From Petroclostridium sp. X23 (GTDB lineage Bacteria; Bacillota; Clostridia; SK-Y3), in assembly GCF_030013905.1 (NCBI RefSeq), contig NZ_CP124862.1, positions 2,669,051 to 2,733,050 of the forward strand: a stretch of DNA of 64,000 bases, read 5' to 3'. The first letter of the stretch is position 1, and the number at the start of each line of letters is the position of its first letter. The notes below the pieces were generated by a model that worked only from the letters and a program-made list of their open reading frames with translations, was not told the origin of the DNA and made no database searches. The position numbers were made by a program, and so were the translations under genes. This document shows positions 53,515-62,632 of this stretch, one piece after another.

Positions 53515-53871
53515 TCATTCCTTTTTGTTTACATAGGCTTTTTCCAGTGCGTCACCAATGGCTTCAATAAGCCCTTCACTGGTATATGTGGCTCCAGCTA
53601 CTACATCTACATCGGCACTATTTGTTTTTATTACTCTTTTAGGAATTTTATCGTAAACAATACTGCTGAGTTCAGGCATTTCATATTCTTCGGTAATCTT
53701 TATCTCAGTAACGTTGTGTTCATCTGTTGTTACCACAACTTTAATAGGCCCATGATGCCCGTTTCCGGAACCTTCATAACTTCCGGCTTTATAATAAACC
53801 TCTTGTGATGCACAGGCTGTCCAAAATACATTTATTAAAAGAACCAGCAATAAAAGTACGGTTCTCTTCAT
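53515..53871 (-). CDS. FMN-binding domain lipoprotein
   Basis: The 118-residue protein has a lipoprotein signal (KRTVLLLLVLLINVFWTAC) and an FMN-binding domain (PF04205): GSYEGSGNGHHGPIKVVVTT, and VDVVAGATYTSEGLIEAI, where the D-x3-GAT-x-T motif is the site for covalent FMN on Thr by ApbE. It would sit on the outer face of the membrane and pass electrons, as in extracellular electron-transfer or Rnf-like systems. The ATG at 53871 follows AAGGGG; 21 upstream in-frame residues come from a heptamer array and are rejected. Confidence 0.85.
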   Translation of the reverse strand: MKRTVLLLLVLLINVFWTACASQEVYYKAGSYEGSGNGHHGPIKVVVTTDEHNVTEIKITEEYEMPELSSIVYDKIPKRVIKTNSADVDVVAGATYTSEGLIEAIGDALEKAYVNKKE

Positions 53872-53896
53872 TTCCATCAGCCCCTTTCTAAGGATT

Positions 53897-53930
53897 AGTG
53901 AGGAGTAGCTAGTGGGGAGTGGGGAGTTTT
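53897..53930. repeat. Heptamer tandem array (AGTGGGG unit)
   Basis: AGTGAGG, AGTAGCT, AGTGGGG, AGTGGGG and AGTTTTT units lie just upstream of the FMN-binding gene. A second array with ACTACCT, ACTATCC and ACTCCCC units in opposite orientation is at 54071-54105. Confidence 0.75.
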
Positions 53931-53979
53931 TCATTCTCTACTATAGAAAACTGTCATAAAGTCGAGTTTAGCACATAGA

Positions 53980-54058
53980 GGAAATCGAACTTGGGGACTG
54001 TCCCTGCTGTTTGCCCGGTTTTGGCACAACAGAGGGACTGTCCACATGTTTGATTTCC
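53980..54058. repeat. Inverted-repeat element with GGACNGTCCC arms
   Basis: About 79 bp with ~28-bp imperfect arms: GGAAATCGAACTTGGGGAC on the left pairs with the reverse complement of GTCCACATGTTTGATTTCC on the right, and both include GACTGTCC. It lies between the two heptamer arrays in this gene-free gap. Confidence 0.6.
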
Positions 54059-54233
54059 GAACAATTAAGCACTACCTACTATCCTCTCCTCACTCCCCAC
54101 TAGTAAAAGCGTCATGTATCTAATATTGCATAAACAATAGAAATATTATACCATCGTTCTGTTTTTCTGTCATTGATCCTTTGAAAAAAGCCTTCTAAAG
54201 CAAATGCTTTAAAAGGCCTCATTTCAAACTATA

Positions 54234-56138
54234 TTAGTCAATATACAAGTACCATTTTTTGACGATCCCTATCTTTTTCCAAATCTTTTTCAAGAATGGA
54301 AGCACATAGTAGTCCAATCCGAAAACACTTCCGGATCCACCGATGAGTGCAACACCACCTGTCAAATACCACAGCATTTCGGTTGGTGCCATCCCGGAAG
54401 CCCAGATCATCATTCCCATCGCCACCGATATGACCGATGCTGCTGCTGAGAACAACCCGGCAATGAGCATCAAACCAACGATCACTTCTGCTATTACCAT
54501 CCCTGCTTGGAAAACTTGAGCTAAAACTGTAAAGCCTCCATCAGGTGTATAGAAAAATATATCCATTGACCATTTTACAATACTGTCTATAAAATCCGGT
54601 ACCGGTAAAGCGTTTCCCCACTGCGATGCAGCTTCTCCAGCAGCTTCCGCTACTTGTGATGCCGCCGATACAGCATCTGCTGCCTGTTGAACAGTCTCTG
54701 CTGCTGCCTGTGATGCTCCTGTCACTGCGTCTGCCGCAGGTGGAGCCGGTATTAAGAATATCTTTGAAGGATCTTTTAAAATACCCGGTAATTTGTGAAG
54801 ACCTTGCTCCACCCATTTGTAACCTATAAAAAGTCTCAATGGTACTAACCAAAAATTAGGAGAAGATTTTGCAAGGTGCCCTCCTACAAGACTTCTTCTA
54901 TCTTTTATATGGAAAATTTCATGCATCATATAAGACCAACATTTATTAAAACCGGCTACCTGGAAAAAATACACCAAGTTGATAAAATGTTTAACAAACA
55001 TCGCAAAGAATCCGGATAAACCGAAGAACCTGCCCGGAAGCCCCAGATGAGCTACACCATAGCGTCCTCCGATACATACCATTACACCGTGGAATTCCGG
55101 TTTATAGGATTTCTTCTGTCCGCCTTTTATATCGGTATATATATTATGCGCTGCAATCGGCGCCGAATGCTCACAGTTTTCTACCATCTGCGGAACAGGT
55201 CTTTCTTCCCCTTCAGGGATATAGAACATGTTATCTCCGACAACATATACATTTTTATAATCCACTGACTGCAGCTTATCATTAGTGACAATTCTTTTTC
55301 TTCCTTTTTGCTGCACATCCATTTTCTCAATGATATCGGCACCTTCAACACCAACTGCCCATATCACGGAATAGGTGTCTACAGTTCCTTTTTCCCCAAG
55401 TGTTACAGAGTCCTTCTTTACTTCAGTAACTCCTGCACCGGTTACTATCTTCACATTCATTTTTTCCAGTCTTCTCTCGGCTTTCTTTATTAAGTTTGCC
55501 GGAAGATTCGGAAGAATTGTAGGCAGCGCGTCTACTACATAAAGCTTCACTTCTTCTTTATCTATATGGAAATCTTCACACAGCCTGTCTTGCCACTCAG
55601 CAAGTTCACCAATCATTTCTATTCCGGTGAAGCCGCCGCCAACCACCACAAAGGTTAATAGTTTTTCTCTTTCTTTTTTATCAGTTTCTTTCATTGCTTT
55701 TCTGAACATAGTAAGAATATGATTCTTCAGATTAGCAGCGTCATCATAAGACCATAACTTCTGAGTATATTCTTCAGCACCCGGAATCCCAAAATAAGTA
55801 GGTTTGCATCCGGTACCCACTACCAGGTAATCGTATTTATAAGAATTGTCTTTCGATTTTAATACCTGGCCTTTAAAGTCTAATTCGGTAATTTCGTCCA
55901 GTACGACATTTACTTTTCTACCTGTGAATATCTTCTTCAGGTCAATTCTAATGGAATCTTCTTCTACTCTGCCCGCCGCTACTTCATGAAGTTCAGTAAG
56001 CATTGTATGGTATGACTGCCTATCGATAAGCGTGATCTCTATACTGTCATCTCTTTTAAACTTATTGGCAAGCTTTTTTGCGGTCAATACACCTGCGTAT
56101 CCCCCACCAAGAACAACTACTTTTTTCTTGCTGCTCAC
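54234..56138 (-). CDS. Type II NADH dehydrogenase fused to a DoxX-like membrane domain
   Basis: The 634-residue protein has an NDH-2 flavoprotein half (1-400): KKVVVLGGGYAGVLTAKKLA (FAD), VVVGGGFTGIEMIGELA (NAD, about 164-180), VYVVGDNMFYIP and VPQMVENCEHSAPIAAHNI. A linking region follows (401-465), then an Ala/Gln-rich stretch (466-507: ADAVTGASQAAAETV and AADAVSAASQVAEAAG) and four helices (~520-610) like DoxX/quinol-binding membrane proteins, ending in a basic tail. It would pass electrons from NADH to a quinone or to the membrane domain. It is an unusual combination that may be common in Clostridia. Confidence 0.86.
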   Translation of the reverse strand: MSSKKKVVVLGGGYAGVLTAKKLANKFKRDDSIEITLIDRQSYHTMLTELHEVAAGRVEEDSIRIDLKKIFTGRKVNVVLDEITELDFKGQVLKSKDNSYKYDYLVVGTGCKPTYFGIPGAEEYTQKLWSYDDAANLKNHILTMFRKAMKETDKKEREKLLTFVVVGGGFTGIEMIGELAEWQDRLCEDFHIDKEEVKLYVVDALPTILPNLPANLIKKAERRLEKMNVKIVTGAGVTEVKKDSVTLGEKGTVDTYSVIWAVGVEGADIIEKMDVQQKGRKRIVTNDKLQSVDYKNVYVVGDNMFYIPEGEERPVPQMVENCEHSAPIAAHNIYTDIKGGQKKSYKPEFHGVMVCIGGRYGVAHLGLPGRFFGLSGFFAMFVKHFINLVYFFQVAGFNKCWSYMMHEIFHIKDRRSLVGGHLAKSSPNFWLVPLRLFIGYKWVEQGLHKLPGILKDPSKIFLIPAPPAADAVTGASQAAAETVQQAADAVSAASQVAEAAGEAASQWGNALPVPDFIDSIVKWSMDIFFYTPDGGFTVLAQVFQAGMVIAEVIVGLMLIAGLFSAAASVISVAMGMMIWASGMAPTEMLWYLTGGVALIGGSGSVFGLDYYVLPFLKKIWKKIGIVKKWYLYID

Positions 56139-56374
56139 GATGATACCCCCTTCTATTTCTACTCCCTGGTAAAACTAACTTCCACTTATTAGACGCCTAA
56201 TTGTTAATTTTTTATCAATTTTTGCCATGAAAAAAGCACGGGTGTTTGTTATTTAACGAACTATCTTTTCCCACGCACATTCATATATACCATTATAACA
56301 TGGCCAAAAAGTCATGTCTATTAAACGCGATTTATGTTCATTTTGACGAGATTTAGTAAGTTTTGTTCACGAAT

Positions 56375-57712
56375 TTATATGCGATTTTTTGGTTTTTCGG
56401 GGTACCAAAATAGAAAATGCTTCTGAATTTTTTTCAATTCCTTCTGATCCAACATGCCGGACTGCTCATTTCCTTCTTTCTTTCCATATAAGCTTTTTTC
56501 AAGTTCAATACTGAGTATGTGTATTAATTTTTTTATATCCTGCTGCTCACAGCCGTTTTGCGGTTGACTTATATCGCTTAGTCTCCTCAGGTATACTCCG
56601 GGGGTTTCTGAGATGATCCGGGGAAAGCCTTTATATTTTCCCAATGTTTCAATGGTTAAAAACATTCCTTCCGGTGTGTATCTGCAGCGTAACCATGATA
56701 ATATAAACTTGAGCTTCCGCCACATTTTTGCGATAAACGCAGCAAATCTTCGCAGCACATCCCACTTCCAATTTCCAGATGATTGCTGCCTTGGAATCAC
56801 CAGCTGTCTTTTAAATAACATATTTTTACGCAATCGCATAAACAACCAAAGGCCTGCCGCTACAACCGATGCCCCTGCAAGGCTCAATAATATCCAAATA
56901 TTCGCTGCCGGGATTTCCTCTTTGATCATTTCTTGTCCATTCATAGGGTCTGATGGTGGAGGTAGAACCATGGGCTCCTGTACCGAATGGTCAAACAGCA
57001 TACTCAGTAATCTGTGTATTTCTTTAAATACCCATACTATGAGGTCAATAAATACCGATATGCCTTTTAATATCCACTCACGGAAAGATGGAGATATAAA
57101 GAGCAGTGTACTGGTAACTAGTCCTACAATGAGTCCTAATAATGTCAGAATAAAAAATGCACCTTGCCACCTTATGGCCTGAGAATTTTTTAACTCTCCC
57201 GTACCGATCCTAAACCTGATAAGCACAAGCATATTCACGACGATCATGATAAACGTCGGCATATTAAATGCCATCGGAACATCAAACGGCCCGGCCTGGG
57301 TGGCAAAGAAGCACCCGGCAGCCAAAAAGGATATCTCGGTACGTATAAGAGCCTGCTGTTCGGAAACTGTTTGCAGTGCAAGATATGCTGACCGGACCCC
57401 GGTAATGATCATCAAAAAAACAGCCCAACAATAGGTCCCGACTCCGTCCATCTGAAAAAAAGAATAAAAACCTGCCAGTATCCACAATGTAATGAGTACA
57501 GTGTTGACGGCAACTAAAAATCCTATTGTTCGTGCCTTACGTAAAATCCGGTCATTAAACAGCAATATGATCATGCTTCCCGCTACCCAAGGTATATAGC
57601 CAATCCACATAATCTTATCGGTTTTATCATAGGAGAAAAACAAAAACATATTATAAAAAAACGTTATCTCGGTTAGTAATGCCGCTCCGAGAGGAATCAT
57701 TCTACTCCACAT
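56375..57712 (-). CDS. DUF4129 domain membrane protein (TgpA-like without transglutaminase)
   Basis: The 445-residue protein has six or seven helices in the first half (MIPLGAALLTEITFFYNMFLFF, WIGYIPWVAGSMIILLF, IGFLVAVNTVLITLWILAGFYSFF, FLMIITGVRSAYLAL), two further helices (~195-220 and 275-295), and a C-terminal DUF4129 segment (YTPEGMFLTIETLGKYKGFPRIISETPGVYLRRLSD). TgpA-type proteins have a transglutaminase domain between these parts; it is missing here. It is third in moxR-DUF58-DUF4129, six bases after DUF58. The role of such operons is not fully known. Confidence 0.8.
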   Translation of the reverse strand: MWSRMIPLGAALLTEITFFYNMFLFFSYDKTDKIMWIGYIPWVAGSMIILLFNDRILRKARTIGFLVAVNTVLITLWILAGFYSFFQMDGVGTYCWAVFLMIITGVRSAYLALQTVSEQQALIRTEISFLAAGCFFATQAGPFDVPMAFNMPTFIMIVVNMLVLIRFRIGTGELKNSQAIRWQGAFFILTLLGLIVGLVTSTLLFISPSFREWILKGISVFIDLIVWVFKEIHRLLSMLFDHSVQEPMVLPPPSDPMNGQEMIKEEIPAANIWILLSLAGASVVAAGLWLFMRLRKNMLFKRQLVIPRQQSSGNWKWDVLRRFAAFIAKMWRKLKFILSWLRCRYTPEGMFLTIETLGKYKGFPRIISETPGVYLRRLSDISQPQNGCEQQDIKKLIHILSIELEKSLYGKKEGNEQSGMLDQKELKKIQKHFLFWYPEKPKNRI

Positions 57713-57717
57713 TTATA

Positions 57718-58977
57718 TCAATCCTTAATTGTCTTTATATTTCTCATCGGGAGGACCGTATAAGAATCTAGTGCAAAGCTATCGAGCTTCATACTTGAAT
57801 GATCTTGATAAGTCAGCACAATATTTTTCCTATTTCCCAATACATTCAAGTTTTCTTTCAGTTTACTTGGGATTACCGCTTGGTACGTTACCCAAAAGAT
57901 ACTTTGGATATCATTATTTATGCTTAAACGCTGTATTTCTTCATATATATTACCGCTGCTTTCAAGCAAAAGCCGCGCAAGGCCTTCCAACAATTCCATC
58001 AAATGATGTTCTCCCGTCCCGGGGGAATAATGAGCCACGGGATATGGACCGGAAGATGGCACTGATAAACCTACAGCAATATTTTTTTCACATAAAGCTA
58101 CCATCGCAGATGCTAAAATACTGAGAGCATCTTCAAAATCCTCTTCCCTGCACGGATTATATAAAAAAGACTGTACATCCACAATAAAATGTATCGCATC
58201 ATATTTCAATGTCTCGTATATATTCACTTGTAAAGGCCTTTGTAATGCCGCCAGCCTCCAATTGATTTTTTTCCAAGGATCACCGGGTTTAAAATCCCTT
58301 ATCCCTTTGTTTAATGTAGGCTCTTCAATAAATCCCTGTGTGCCGAATTTAGTGCCCCATACTTTCCGAAAGAGATTATCCGCATCCACAGGTACCAACT
58401 TTGGATATACAACCATGTGCAGCGGATTTTCAACAATATAGTTTTTTGTCGCAGCTGATAGTCCAAAACCGTCTCCTGAAGCAAGCGTAATGGAATCTAG
58501 TGTATATATCCCGCGACATTGTGCTTTCCAACTACTTTCCCATTGAGCCATACCATGCCACAAAATCCATGCCGTTCTTTTACTATAAAAAAATACCGCA
58601 TTGTTTTCATCAATCTTTTCACTTTCCCATTCTTTTGGGTCACTAGGCACCAGCGCACCTTTGGGCCAAAATATTTGCTTCCACTGGAGCCAGATCAACG
58701 GCCAAACCTTTTTATTATTTACCTGATAATGCATGGTCATCTCTTGCCCGGGAAAGAGCCTGAAATTAGATGTGGTTATTTCAACCGATACCTTCTTTAA
58801 TATGTGTCGACTCCATATCCGGGAAAATAAAGCCATTGAAAACGAGAATAGAAAAAAAGCCATCAGCAGCGCCCGTTGACTAATTACTGCAACCACAAAT
58901 AACACAAACCATCCCACTATCATCCATGGATGTGTCAACCAGCTTGATAAATGGCTTGTCTGCTGCTCACCGTCCAT
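57718..58977 (-). CDS. DUF58 domain membrane protein
   Basis: The 419-residue protein has two N-terminal helices (WMIVGWFVLFVVAVISQRALLMAFFLFSFSMALFSRIW), a beta-rich extracytoplasmic or cytoplasmic part, and the DUF58 motif DGFGLS ... GIRDFKPGDPWKKINWRLAALQRPLQVNIYE (~225-260) in a VWA-like region (HFIVDVQSFLY). It commonly works with MoxR AAA+ ATPases. It overlaps moxR by 11 bases, so translation is coupled, and is followed six bases later by the DUF4129 gene. Confidence 0.88.
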   Translation of the reverse strand: MDGEQQTSHLSSWLTHPWMIVGWFVLFVVAVISQRALLMAFFLFSFSMALFSRIWSRHILKKVSVEITTSNFRLFPGQEMTMHYQVNNKKVWPLIWLQWKQIFWPKGALVPSDPKEWESEKIDENNAVFFYSKRTAWILWHGMAQWESSWKAQCRGIYTLDSITLASGDGFGLSAATKNYIVENPLHMVVYPKLVPVDADNLFRKVWGTKFGTQGFIEEPTLNKGIRDFKPGDPWKKINWRLAALQRPLQVNIYETLKYDAIHFIVDVQSFLYNPCREEDFEDALSILASAMVALCEKNIAVGLSVPSSGPYPVAHYSPGTGEHHLMELLEGLARLLLESSGNIYEEIQRLSINNDIQSIFWVTYQAVIPSKLKENLNVLGNRKNIVLTYQDHSSMKLDSFALDSYTVLPMRNIKTIKD

Positions 58978-59938
58978 TAAACATCGCCTCTTTCCGGGGA
59001 GGCACGGGAATACTTGAAATGATTTCAGAAATAATTCCTTCCACCGTCTTATTGGATAGTCTCGCCTCGGTATTTAAAAGAAGCCGGTGGTTGAGTATAG
59101 GTATCACCAGTTCTTTTATATCATCGGGTGTCACAAAATCTCTTTGATGCATGGCTGCCCACACCTTCCCCGCTTTATATAACGCACGTGAAGCACGGGG
59201 ACTGGCTCCTATCTTCACCATCGGATGTCGGCGGGTTTGCTGTACCAAAGCAACAATATAGTCTACTACATCTTGCGCGATATATACTTCATAAATCTGC
59301 TGCTGTAATTGAGTGATGATTTCAGACGACAATATACTTTGAATATTCCCGAAAGGTATCCTGTCTCCTAGATTGTTCAACATCTGCCCTTCTTCCGAAT
59401 GAGAAGGATATCCCAATGAGATCTTTACTATAAACCGGTCCATTTGGGCCGCCGGCAGTAAAAATGTCCCTTCCGATTCTATGGGATTTTGAGTAGCCAT
59501 TACAACGAACGGCTTTGGAAGATCATATGTGACACCGTCATTTGTAACCTGTTTTTCTTCCATCGCTTCCAATAGCGCAGCCTGTGTACGAGGAATAGCC
59601 CGGTTAATTTCATCAGCTAATAAAATCTGGGTCATGACAGGACCGGGAACGAATTGAAATTCCGATCGTTTTTGATTATATGTATTGACACCTATAATAT
59701 CGGAAGGAAGCAGGTCGGGCGTAAACTGTATGCGTTTATAATCACATCCCAAAACATGGGATAATGTTTTCACCAGTGTTGTCTTTCCCACTCCGGGTAT
59801 ATCTTCCAAAAGAATATGACCCTCTGCCAATATTGCCATTACAAGCAGTCGGATCTGTTGGGACTTGCCTACAATTATTTTCTCTACTTCCTTTATTACA
59901 CTCGCAGCTGCTTCCGAAACAGATATCTTTTGCATCAT
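58967..59938 (-). CDS. MoxR family AAA+ ATPase
   Basis: The 323-residue ATPase has Walker A EDIPGVGKTTLVKTL (47-60), Walker B ILLADEINRAIPRTQAALLEAMEE, the sensor region VMATQNPIESEGTFLLPAAQMDRF and the C-terminal lid (RHPMVKIGASPRASRALYKAGK). MoxR proteins act as chaperones for VWA-domain proteins, here probably the DUF58 protein encoded next. It is first in the operon and has a consensus sigma-A promoter 48 bp upstream. Confidence 0.93.
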   Translation of the reverse strand: MMQKISVSEAAASVIKEVEKIIVGKSQQIRLLVMAILAEGHILLEDIPGVGKTTLVKTLSHVLGCDYKRIQFTPDLLPSDIIGVNTYNQKRSEFQFVPGPVMTQILLADEINRAIPRTQAALLEAMEEKQVTNDGVTYDLPKPFVVMATQNPIESEGTFLLPAAQMDRFIVKISLGYPSHSEEGQMLNNLGDRIPFGNIQSILSSEIITQLQQQIYEVYIAQDVVDYIVALVQQTRRHPMVKIGASPRASRALYKAGKVWAAMHQRDFVTPDDIKELVIPILNHRLLLNTEARLSNKTVEGIISEIISSIPVPPRKEAMFNGR

Positions 59939-59985
59939 AAGCCTCCATACGTTATGCTAAAACGCTTCTACAATTTAATGATAAT

Positions 59986-60014
59986 ATTATAGAATTTGTA
60001 TTTATATTTGTCAA
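59986..60014 (-). promoter_or_regulatory. Consensus sigma-A promoter of the moxR operon
   Basis: TTGACA (60009-60014), a 17-bp spacer and TATAAT (59986-59991) match the consensus exactly. Confidence 0.92.
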
Positions 60015-60070
60015 TTTTGTTCATAATCAATGGACTTTTCTATTATCCTCAATACTGCTGATTACCTATG

Positions 60071-60095
60071 CGGACGGCCAATGGCCGCCCCTACA
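60071..60095. repeat. GTAGGG-type hairpin repeat
   Basis: Minus strand: GTAGGGGCGGCC, short loop, GGCCGTCCGC. A half element with a stem different from the others but still paired. Confidence 0.6.
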
Positions 60096-60198
60096 ATCAT
60101 GCTGTTCACATAAATTTTGTGTGAGCTGTATCCAAAATAATAAAAAATAAGCAGAGGGACACTTTATCATATCCAACTGCTTGCTTTTAAACTAAAGA

Positions 60199-60807
60199 TT
60201 ATTTTACAGGCCAAATAGGAGCCACGGTTTTTCCATAGACCTCATTCAATACTTGGGCCAAACCTGCGTAAATAGCCGAAAAACCACATATAATGCCTTC
60301 ATAACCCGCGATATGCTTGATTGCCTCACTGCCGGTTATATCTCCCAAAGCCAGAAGGAAAAATAATACTGTTAATGAACCAAATACAAACTGTAAAGCT
60401 TTGTTCAATTTTAATGTTCCTATAAACAATACTCCTGTTAAAATCCCCCACATTGCTAAATACGCAGCCATGGCAGTCTCATCAGGCGCCTCGCCCCAGC
60501 CAAGCTTAGGCATTACCAGTAATCCCACCAAACTAAGCCAGAAGAACCCGTAAGACGTAAATGCCGTTGTTCCGAATGTGTTGTTTTTCTTCCATTCCAT
60601 GATACCGGCAATCACTTGTGCTAAGCCGCCATAAAATATTCCCATCCCCAAGATCATTGTGCTTAATCCAAAGAAGCCTGCGTTATGTATGTTTAGCAGT
60701 ACCGTAGTCATTCCAAACGCTAGTAATCCTAATGGCGCCGGATTGGCAGTTGTGTCCTTAATCACAGTCATAGATGATCCCATTTGCATTCCGTTCTCTT
60801 TTTGCAA
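60199..60807 (-). CDS. satP: GPR1/FUN34/YaaH family acetate/succinate transporter SatP
   Basis: The 202-residue protein starts with the family motif [23 protein letters not shown] and has six helices ([95 protein letters not shown]). It carries acetate or succinate. The best start is a TTG at 60807 eight bases after GGGGG; a Met six codons later lacks a site. It is alone, between the moxR operon and an RNA helicase gene. Confidence 0.88.
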   Translation of the reverse strand: MQKENGMQMGSSMTVIKDTTANPAPLGLLAFGMTTVLLNIHNAGFFGLSTMILGMGIFYGGLAQVIAGIMEWKKNNTFGTTAFTSYGFFWLSLVGLLVMPKLGWGEAPDETAMAAYLAMWGILTGVLFIGTLKLNKALQFVFGSLTVLFFLLALGDITGSEAIKHIAGYEGIICGFSAIYAGLAQVLNEVYGKTVAPIWPVK

Positions 60808-60997
60808 TACAATAACCCCCTGTATCTTTTGTACAAATATATAAAATTTAAAATACATACCTAAATATTATAACTGCGAATGATGTAAAAAGCCATATAT
60901 ATTTTAAAATTTTGATAATATACAGTATCGTGAAATAAATAAAGGATTGCAAATTTATACTATCTACAATTCTATTAATAATGCTCCTTTAAATAGC

Positions 60998-61036
60998 AAA
61001 AAATCTATTGGCTGTTTTACATCCAATAGATTTTTA
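60998..61036 (-). terminator. Terminator after the RNA helicase gene
   Basis: AAAATCTATTGG and CCAATAGATTTT arms with an 11-base loop end in T on the minus strand, about 16 bp past the stop codon. Confidence 0.8.
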
Positions 61037-61051
61037 CTGAATAATAGTTAT

Positions 61052-62632
61052 TTACTTCCTGTTGGCAGGCTCAATATTTACTTTACTTCCTTTAATAGTA
61101 TTATTCTTCATACTCATTAATACTTCTTTAGCATGTTCTTTGGGTACTTCTACAAAGGTATACTTATCGTAAATATCAATACTTCCGATCAGGTTGCCGG
61201 AAATCCCTGTATTGCCGGCAATGCTCCCAACAATATCTTTTGCTCCGACCCTATGATTGCGTCCTATATTGATAAACAATCTTACCATCCCCGGAGCGGC
61301 ACCGGTATCCCCATAGTTTTCTTCGATTTCCTCTTGTTTGTTTTCAACAGTTGTAGCCATTTTCAGCAATGCTGCCGCAATATCTAAAGTAGTATAATCC
61401 TCTTCCATTAACCGCTCAACCGCATGAAGATATTCACTTAAATGCCCTTTTTCTATTGTATCTTTCACTTTTTCCAAGAATAAGCTTGTCTTTAATTCTT
61501 GCACATCGCTGATAGATGGAACCGCTTGAAGTATGATTTTTGTTTTGGTATACCTCTGAATATCTCTGAGCTTATAAAATTCCTTGCCTACTACAAATGT
61601 AAAAGCGCGGCCTGTTCTTCCCGCACGACCTGTTCTTCCAATTCTATGCACATAATATTCTTCATCCTGCGGAATATCATAATTGAAAACAGCTTCCACA
61701 TCATCAACATCAATTCCTCGTGCAGCTACATCAGTTGCAACAAGGATATCAATGGTTCCATTTCTAAACTTGCTCATCACCTTATCTCTTTGGTTTTGTT
61801 TCAAATCCCCATGCAAACTATCCGCAAAGAAGCCTCTTATTTGCAAGGCACTTACCAGGTCATCCACTCTTTTCTTAGTATTGCAAAAAACCAAAGACAG
61901 CTTAGGATTATACATATCAATTAATCTGCAGAGAATTTCTGCTTTCATCTTTTCTTTTACTTCAAAATATACCTGCTCGATACTAGGAACAGTCAATTCC
62001 TTGTGTACTACCTTCACGATCTGAGGGTTATTTTGATATTTTTTTGTTAACTCCATGATTTCTTTTGCTATCGTTGCGGAAAACAATATCGTTTGTCTTT
62101 CTTCCGGCACCTTTTCCAATATTGTTTCGATGTCCTCTCTGAATCCCATATCCAGCATTTCATCCGCTTCATCTAAAATAATCATTTTTACAGTTTCCAT
62201 ATTTAACGTTTTACGTCTCATATGATCCATTACACGTCCAGGAGTACCGATAATAATTTGTATGCCTTTTCTAAGCGCTTTGATCTGCCTGTCTATGGGT
62301 TGCCCCCCATATATAGGCAAAATCTCTACGCCTCTTTTATACTTAGACAGCCTTTTCATCTCTTCGGCAACCTGAATAGCCAATTCTCTAGTAGGACACA
62401 AAACCACTGCTTGAAGTTTTTTGCTTTGAGCATCTACCATCTCTAAAATCGGAATTCCGAAAGCAGCAGTTTTGCCCGTACCGGTTTGTGCTTGTCCAAT
62501 CACATCTCTGCCTTCTAAAACAAACGGGATAGCCTGGGACTGAATAGGTGACGCTTCCTCAAACCCCATGTCGGCTATTGCTTTATTCATCTCCTCGGAC
62601 AAATTAAGATCTTCAAATTTTAACTTTAACAT
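61052..62632 (-). CDS. DEAD-box ATP-dependent RNA helicase with DbpA-type RNA-binding domain
   Basis: The 526-residue helicase has the Q motif (SPIQSQAIPFVL), GQAQTGTGKTAAFGIPILE, PTRELA, DEAD in ILDEADEMLDMGF, SAT, and the C-terminal helicase motifs LVATDVAARGIDVDDVEAV and HRIGRTGRAGRTG. The last ~75 residues (VRLFINIGRNHRVGAKDIVGSIAGNTGISGNLIGSIDIYDKYTFVEVP) are a DbpA/CsdA-like RRM. These act in ribosome assembly or cold-shock RNA unwinding. Its 5' region on the minus strand (62633 onward) is AT-rich with no hairpin or riboswitch that I could see. Confidence 0.93.
   Translation of the reverse strand: MLKLKFEDLNLSEEMNKAIADMGFEEASPIQSQAIPFVLEGRDVIGQAQTGTGKTAAFGIPILEMVDAQSKKLQAVVLCPTRELAIQVAEEMKRLSKYKRGVEILPIYGGQPIDRQIKALRKGIQIIIGTPGRVMDHMRRKTLNMETVKMIILDEADEMLDMGFREDIETILEKVPEERQTILFSATIAKEIMELTKKYQNNPQIVKVVHKELTVPSIEQVYFEVKEKMKAEILCRLIDMYNPKLSLVFCNTKKRVDDLVSALQIRGFFADSLHGDLKQNQRDKVMSKFRNGTIDILVATDVAARGIDVDDVEAVFNYDIPQDEEYYVHRIGRTGRAGRTGRAFTFVVGKEFYKLRDIQRYTKTKIILQAVPSISDVQELKTSLFLEKVKDTIEKGHLSEYLHAVERLMEEDYTTLDIAAALLKMATTVENKQEEIEENYGDTGAAPGMVRLFINIGRNHRVGAKDIVGSIAGNTGISGNLIGSIDIYDKYTFVEVPKEHAKEVLMSMKNNTIKGSKVNIEPANRK

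Noticed and set aside
53872-53934. N-terminal 21 residues of the FMN-binding protein
   Set aside because: Encoded by a heptamer array and placed before the signal peptide; a start after AAGGGG gives a normal lipoprotein signal.
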